Shown: piece by piece, positions 60,215-64,000 of the stretch
Layout of the letters: each line of letters starts with the position of its first letter
How positions within the stretch are numbered: position 1 is the first letter of the stretch
NCBI RefSeq assembly: GCF_900107645.1
Contig: NZ_FNQN01000008.1
Coordinates: 66,267 to 130,266, forward strand
Direction of reading: 5' to 3'
DNA: 64,000 nucleotides
Source of the DNA: Desulfuromusa kysingii
GTDB lineage: Bacteria; Desulfobacterota; Desulfuromonadia; Desulfuromonadales; Geopsychrobacteraceae
Translations under genes and position numbers: made by a program
The notes under the pieces: generated by a model
What the model was told of the DNA's origin: nothing
Database searches by the model: none
The model's input: the letters and a program-made list of their open reading frames with translations, nothing else

Positions 60215-61279
60215 ATGGACATCCAAATCATACCTCTCACTGCACCCAAAGAAAAATACAAAGATGAAGACAAACTAGCTTTTGGAAGACAATATAGCGA
60301 TCGCATGCTGATCATGGAATATGATAGCGGCAAAGGTTGGCATTCTGCACGAATACAACCTTACGGGCCTCTCTCTCTTGACCCTGCGGCTATGGTATTT
60401 CACTATTCTCAAGAAATTTTTGAAGGGATGAAGGTTTTCCGTCGCGCTGATGGCACCCTCTCCATGTTCCGCCCAGCGGATAATATCACCCGCTTTAACC
60501 GCAGTGCCGAGCGGATGTGTATGCCAAAAGTCGATGAAAAATTCTTTTTGGATGCAATTCTGAAACTGATCCGGATGGAAGCAGACTGGGTTCCTCACAG
60601 CGAAGGGACCAGCCTCTATATTCGTCCCACGATGATTGCGACAGAACCAATGCTTGGGGTCCGCCCAGCCAACCAATACCTTTGCTATGTTATTCTCAGC
60701 CCCGTCGGTCCTTATTACAAAGGGGGAATCGCACCGGTCAAAATCTGGATCTCCGATTTTTATGTCCGTGCCACTGAAGGGGGAACCGGTGAAGCCAAAA
60801 CCGGTGGTAACTATGCTGCTAGTCTTTACGCCGCCAAGGAGGCCGCAGAAAAGGGCTACGATCAGGTGCTCTGGCTGGATGCCAAGGAAAAACGCTTTGT
60901 CGAAGAGGTTGGCAGCATGAACATGCTCTTCCTCTATGATGGAAAAATCGTCACCTCACCATTACATGGTACCGTATTGGACGGCATCACCCGACGCTCA
61001 GCATTAACCTTGCTCAAAGAGATGGGTTACGAAGTTGAGGAACGGGCTTTAAGTGTCGATGAAATTATTGAAGGGGCCAATAACGGTCGTCTGCAAGAAG
61101 CCTTTGGGACGGGAACCGCAGTGGTTATCTCCCCAGTTGGTTCCTTCTGCTATAAAGACACCTGTGTTCAATTAGGAGATGGCCAACCTGGAAAACTTAC
61201 CATGGAACTCTATCATAAATTAACAGCAATTCAATATGGCAAGGAACCAGACAACCATAACTGGGTCACTCTTCTTTAG
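60215..61279 (+). CDS. ilvE: Branched-chain amino acid aminotransferase
   Basis: A 354-residue class IV PLP aminotransferase of the long (eukaryotic-like) BCAT type: FHYSQEIFEGMKVFRRADGT, GTSLYIRPTMIATEP and GGTGEAKTGGNYAASLYAA with the PLP Lys near residue 195. VEEVGSMNMLFLYDGK and GTGTAVVISPVG follow. It makes leucine, isoleucine and valine from their keto acids. The ATG at 60215 is preferred; the upstream extension of 40 residues lacks family similarity. Confidence 0.94.
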   Translation: MDIQIIPLTAPKEKYKDEDKLAFGRQYSDRMLIMEYDSGKGWHSARIQPYGPLSLDPAAMVFHYSQEIFEGMKVFRRADGTLSMFRPADNITRFNRSAERMCMPKVDEKFFLDAILKLIRMEADWVPHSEGTSLYIRPTMIATEPMLGVRPANQYLCYVILSPVGPYYKGGIAPVKIWISDFYVRATEGGTGEAKTGGNYAASLYAAKEAAEKGYDQVLWLDAKEKRFVEEVGSMNMLFLYDGKIVTSPLHGTVLDGITRRSALTLLKEMGYEVEERALSVDEIIEGANNGRLQEAFGTGTAVVISPVGSFCYKDTCVQLGDGQPGKLTMELYHKLTAIQYGKEPDNHNWVTLL

Positions 61280-61287
61280 TATTGTTT

Positions 61288-61331
61288 CCCGACCTTAGAC
61301 CTGTCTGTTAATGAGCATGTCTAAGGCCGGG
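61288..61331 (+). terminator. Hairpin after ilvE
   Basis: CCCGACCTTAGAC pairs with GTCTAAGGCCGGG (one A-C mismatch) around an 18-base loop. It lies between convergent ilvE and the glycosyltransferase gene. There is no T run, so termination is uncertain. Confidence 0.5.
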
Positions 61332-61367
61332 ACATTGGCATCAAATCATCCTGCCAGATCGTGATAT

Positions 61368-62669
61368 TCATATTCCACCCTGCAACCTCTCCAACACCAT
61401 CAACTGACCATCTTCATCTTCAAGTCCAGGGTATCCACCCCAAATCATCAGTTGCTCAATCTCCTCTGCAATTGAGGCCACCGAATCGCTCTCGATGCGG
61501 GTTAAAAGCTGTCGGGTTCGCAAAGCGTCAAACCAGTCATGAAAGGCTTTCAATCTCTGCTTTGATGAGGGATGATTTTTTTGCAACTTCATCCACACCT
61601 GAGCAAAATTCAACTCTGCCAAAAATTGGTGTAACGCAGGCGATAGCAACAAAGCATTCGCCATGATTTGCTCTGCGCTTTCATTGAGATGACCTGTAAT
61701 CAGCGCCAACCATTCCTTGAGGACCCGAAACCCCCGAACCGGGACAAAATGGAAAAGATCCCCTCCCCCTTCAACCTGTTCCTGAACCACTTTTCCGGTT
61801 CCGAAAGGGACCCGCTCTGAAAAACGGGGGGAGGGATGAACGACGGTTCCATGCACCATCTGAACCTGGGAGGTCTTAGCCAACTGTTGGAGAAAATAGA
61901 AATCTTCGCCACCGCAGCGGCGATTCATCCCTCCCGCCTTCACATACGCAGTCGCCGAACAGGCAAAGGCACTGCCGATGCTGTGGTATGCGTAAGGGGA
62001 ACCGGCCAACTGTAAACCGAACAGATAACTCCGCAGATAGAGTTCGTAGTGACGGATGGCTTGTTCTTGAACTGGGGCTGATCCGCTGCTATGACGAAAA
62101 GGGATCACTCCCCCCCCGGCCTTAGACGTGACAAAATGGGCAAAAATCGTCGCTAGATAATTTTTCTCAACCACAGTATCAGCATCCAACGATATCAGTA
62201 ACGGCTCAGTTCTCCAGTCAAATCGCTGCAAGCTGGCATCAAAACCAATTTTTCGCGCTAAGCCAACACCATCCTTGTCGGAGATTTCCAGCCCTGTCGA
62301 GCTGGCATCAATCCAGCCAAGATTGAGTTGTGGGTAAGGATCTGATTGTAGCCAATCGAGAGTCATCTGATTTTCAGCCAACAACCCCGCAGCAACATCG
62401 ACACGATTGTTGACAACCACAACCACCAGGGTGGGTGCAAGAGAGTCGACAGGGTTCAGACAAAGGCTCTCAAGCGTTGCCGGGAGACTATCTCGCTCCC
62501 CTAACGCCGGGATAACAACCGCAGCCGCAAAGTCGGTCCGGTTCGTTCCAGCGATCTTCCATGGAGAAATCGAAGCACGAGTCCTCAGGTATTTTAGCAG
62601 CTGTCTCTTCAAAAAAATCCTATTGCAGTAGCAAAGATATTGACCTGAAAGTTCGTGGTATGAAACCAC
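61368..62669 (-). CDS. Family 2 glycosyltransferase
   Basis: A protein of up to 433 residues with a GT-A fold: AAAVVIPALGERDSLPATLE at the nucleotide-sugar site, LLISLDADTVVEKNYLATIF with the DAD metal motif, and GGEDFYFLQQLAK with the ED acid. No membrane helix is obvious. The start is a GTG 18 bases after the miaA stop, with weak ribosome-binding support, so the N-terminal ~45 residues are uncertain. Donor and acceptor are unknown. It is probably cotranscribed with miaA. Confidence 0.78.
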   Translation of the reverse strand: MVSYHELSGQYLCYCNRIFLKRQLLKYLRTRASISPWKIAGTNRTDFAAAVVIPALGERDSLPATLESLCLNPVDSLAPTLVVVVVNNRVDVAAGLLAENQMTLDWLQSDPYPQLNLGWIDASSTGLEISDKDGVGLARKIGFDASLQRFDWRTEPLLISLDADTVVEKNYLATIFAHFVTSKAGGGVIPFRHSSGSAPVQEQAIRHYELYLRSYLFGLQLAGSPYAYHSIGSAFACSATAYVKAGGMNRRCGGEDFYFLQQLAKTSQVQMVHGTVVHPSPRFSERVPFGTGKVVQEQVEGGGDLFHFVPVRGFRVLKEWLALITGHLNESAEQIMANALLLSPALHQFLAELNFAQVWMKLQKNHPSSKQRLKAFHDWFDALRTRQLLTRIESDSVASIAEEIEQLMIWGGYPGLEDEDGQLMVLERLQGGI

Positions 62670-62687
62670 AACTCCGCGACGGATGCT

Positions 62688-63605
62688 TCACATCAACGAC
62701 TGACCTATTTTCTCACACAACTCCGTAAAAACATCCCCCTCCCCATCCAGCCAACAAATATTAACTCCATTCTTCTCCATACGCCGAAAGAAAGTATCTT
62801 GCCGCTTGGCAAACTGCCCGATGGCGCTGCGCAACTTTTGCCCCATGTCGTTACGATTGATTTTCCCTTGCAGGTATTGAGCAATCAGGCGGTATTCCAG
62901 ACCATAGAACTCCAGTTTTTCCCAAGGCACACCAGAATCATGCAGTTGCTGAACTTCATCGATCATTCCAGCATCAAAGCGCTCAGTTAAGCGGATCGCA
63001 ATCCGCTTACGGAGAATGTCGCGCGGCCACTTAATGCCAAATATCAGGGGAGAGATTTCAGGTGGAGCAGGCAGCTCTTTGGTGACAGATCGCTCACCGA
63101 GAGCTATCTCTATGGCCCGGATAAGTCGTTCTCGTTCCACCAGATTGGTCCGATTATGTTGTTCCGGTTTGAGTTTTAATAATTTTTCCCGCAGCACATC
63201 ATCACTGAAAGGTGCCAACTCTTCCCGCAATTGTGGATTCGGGGGCACAGCAACCATACGGTAACCTCTCAGAACTGCGTCCAGATACATCCCGGTTCCA
63301 CCACAGACAATCGGCAATCTTTGCCGTTGCCAAAGGGCTTCAATACAAGCAAAGCAATCCCGTTGAAACTGGAATACATTATATTCACTCCCTGGCTCAG
63401 CAATATCAATCAGGTGATACGGAATCGCTCCATATTCCTGCAGATCTTTCCCTGTCCCCAGATCCATCCCGCGATAGACCTGACGCGAGTCCGCAGAAAT
63501 AATCTCCCCGCCAAACCGGGTTGCCGCTTTAACTGCCAGACCTGTTTTCCCTCCAGCAGTTGCACCCAGGATAACTATGAGGTTGTATTCAACTTCCATG
63601 TTCAT
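62688..63605 (-). CDS. miaA: tRNA dimethylallyltransferase MiaA
   Basis: A 305-residue enzyme with the P-loop GATAGGKTGLAVKAA, ISADSRQVYRGMDLGTGK and GGTGMYLDAVLRG. It adds the dimethylallyl group to A37 of tRNAs reading UNN codons. Two starts are possible: ATG at 63605 (GAGAGG only 3 bases upstream) or ATG at 63599 (better spacing). The window therefore holds two different tRNA A37 modification genes, miaA and trmO. Confidence 0.94.
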   Translation of the reverse strand: MNMEVEYNLIVILGATAGGKTGLAVKAATRFGGEIISADSRQVYRGMDLGTGKDLQEYGAIPYHLIDIAEPGSEYNVFQFQRDCFACIEALWQRQRLPIVCGGTGMYLDAVLRGYRMVAVPPNPQLREELAPFSDDVLREKLLKLKPEQHNRTNLVERERLIRAIEIALGERSVTKELPAPPEISPLIFGIKWPRDILRKRIAIRLTERFDAGMIDEVQQLHDSGVPWEKLEFYGLEYRLIAQYLQGKINRNDMGQKLRSAIGQFAKRQDTFFRRMEKNGVNICWLDGEGDVFTELCEKIGQSLM

Positions 63606-63707
63606 AATCCTCTCAGCAAGAGAGTAAGACTACAGGAAAAATTCTTCATTGACTATGCATAACCTGCTATAGTCCTGCTGATTTTAACCTCATTGTTACG
63701 AGTCATC

Positions 63708-64000
63708 ATGGACAAAAATACAGCAACGATCATCCCTCGCAGTCAACATTGTATCTCCAGAAAACAGATTGACACAGACAGCCTCAAGGTTCTTAACCGC
63801 CTGCATCGACATGGATACAAGGCGTATCTGGTTGGTGGCAGCGTCCGTGACTTACTGCTTGGCCGCCAACCCAAAGATTTTGACATAGGTACCGATGCCA
63901 CCCCCAGTCAGGTGCGCAAACTGTTCCGCAATTGCTTTCTGGTAGGGCGGCGCTTCCGTCTGGCACACATCCGTTTCGCCGGCAACAAGCTGATTGAAGT
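63708..64000 (+). CDS. pcnB: Poly(A) polymerase/CCA-type nucleotidyltransferase, 5-prime part
   Basis: An open frame from the ATG at 63708 runs to the window end (97 codons visible). [20 protein letters not shown] followed by DIGTDATP is the nucleotidyltransferase signature with the catalytic DFD, and [12 protein letters not shown] is the following segment, of PcnB type. It adds A tails to RNA 3-prime ends (or CCA to tRNA; the two are hard to separate here). It is divergent from miaA with about 100 bases between. Confidence 0.88.
   Translation, partial: MDKNTATIIPRSQHCISRKQIDTDSLKVLNRLHRHGYKAYLVGGSVRDLLLGRQPKDFDIGTDATPSQVRKLFRNCFLVGRRFRLAHIRFAGNKLIE

Overview
The window looks like a chromosome segment of a deltaproteobacterium close to the Desulfuromonadales (Geobacter/Desulfuromonas/Pelobacter relatives). 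This is an inference from the gene mix: a DUF2344-fused radical SAM protein next to RNase G, a DksA-like C4 zinc protein, a complete propionate/methylmalonyl-CoA module, glcD/glcF, an HDOD-GGDEF protein and HrcA/CIRCE-controlled groESL. No rRNA or tRNA gene was seen.

Left end (1-8.5 kb): a complete type I-C CRISPR-Cas locus on the minus strand in the order cas3-cas5c-cas8c-cas7-[BRO/antirepressor-like gene]-cas4-cas1-cas2, then the leader, then the leader-proximal repeat. The array runs out of the window to the left. The foreign-looking BRO-N gene between the effector and adaptation genes is translationally coupled to cas4.

8.6-21.7 kb: a REP-associated tyrosine transposase (RAYT) with REP palindromes at its stop codon and inside its own reading frame; trmO with a catalytically degenerate Y1-transposase-like/DnaA-C fusion; a potDABC polyamine-type ABC importer; a PhoU-like DUF47 protein with a PiT phosphate transporter; rng; a radical SAM/DUF2344 protein; and a J-domain protein.

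21.9-34.6 kb: one gene for a giant autotransporter of about 4,248 residues, with roughly 55 glycine-rich passenger repeats and a C-terminal beta-barrel.

34.8-42.8 kb: housekeeping genes (radA, moaC, a membrane protein, a dksA-like gene, tatA, a PP-loop tRNA-thiolation-type gene, groES-groEL with CIRCE, and an XRE-cupin regulator).

42.8-58.3 kb: the methylmalonyl-CoA operon (scpA-meaB-mce), a porin, an FG-GAP protein, an Uup-type ABC-F ATPase, a potassium channel, glcF, glcD and an HDOD-GGDEF protein. Eight loci here carry the same terminal-inverted-repeat (TIR) family: ends of the type TTTTAACGGAGAGGCGCTGA and its complement, in some copies nested around a second palindrome of the type GCCACCAAGGCACCAAG. 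One copy (46193-46672) contains a GxxExxY/PDDEXK-type nuclease gene whose ribosome-binding site and start codon lie inside the left terminal repeat. It looks like the gene-carrying member of a family of otherwise empty elements, and is the best candidate for an undescribed system in the window.

58.3-64 kb: ilvE, a family 2 glycosyltransferase, miaA and the start of pcnB, which is cut by the window end.
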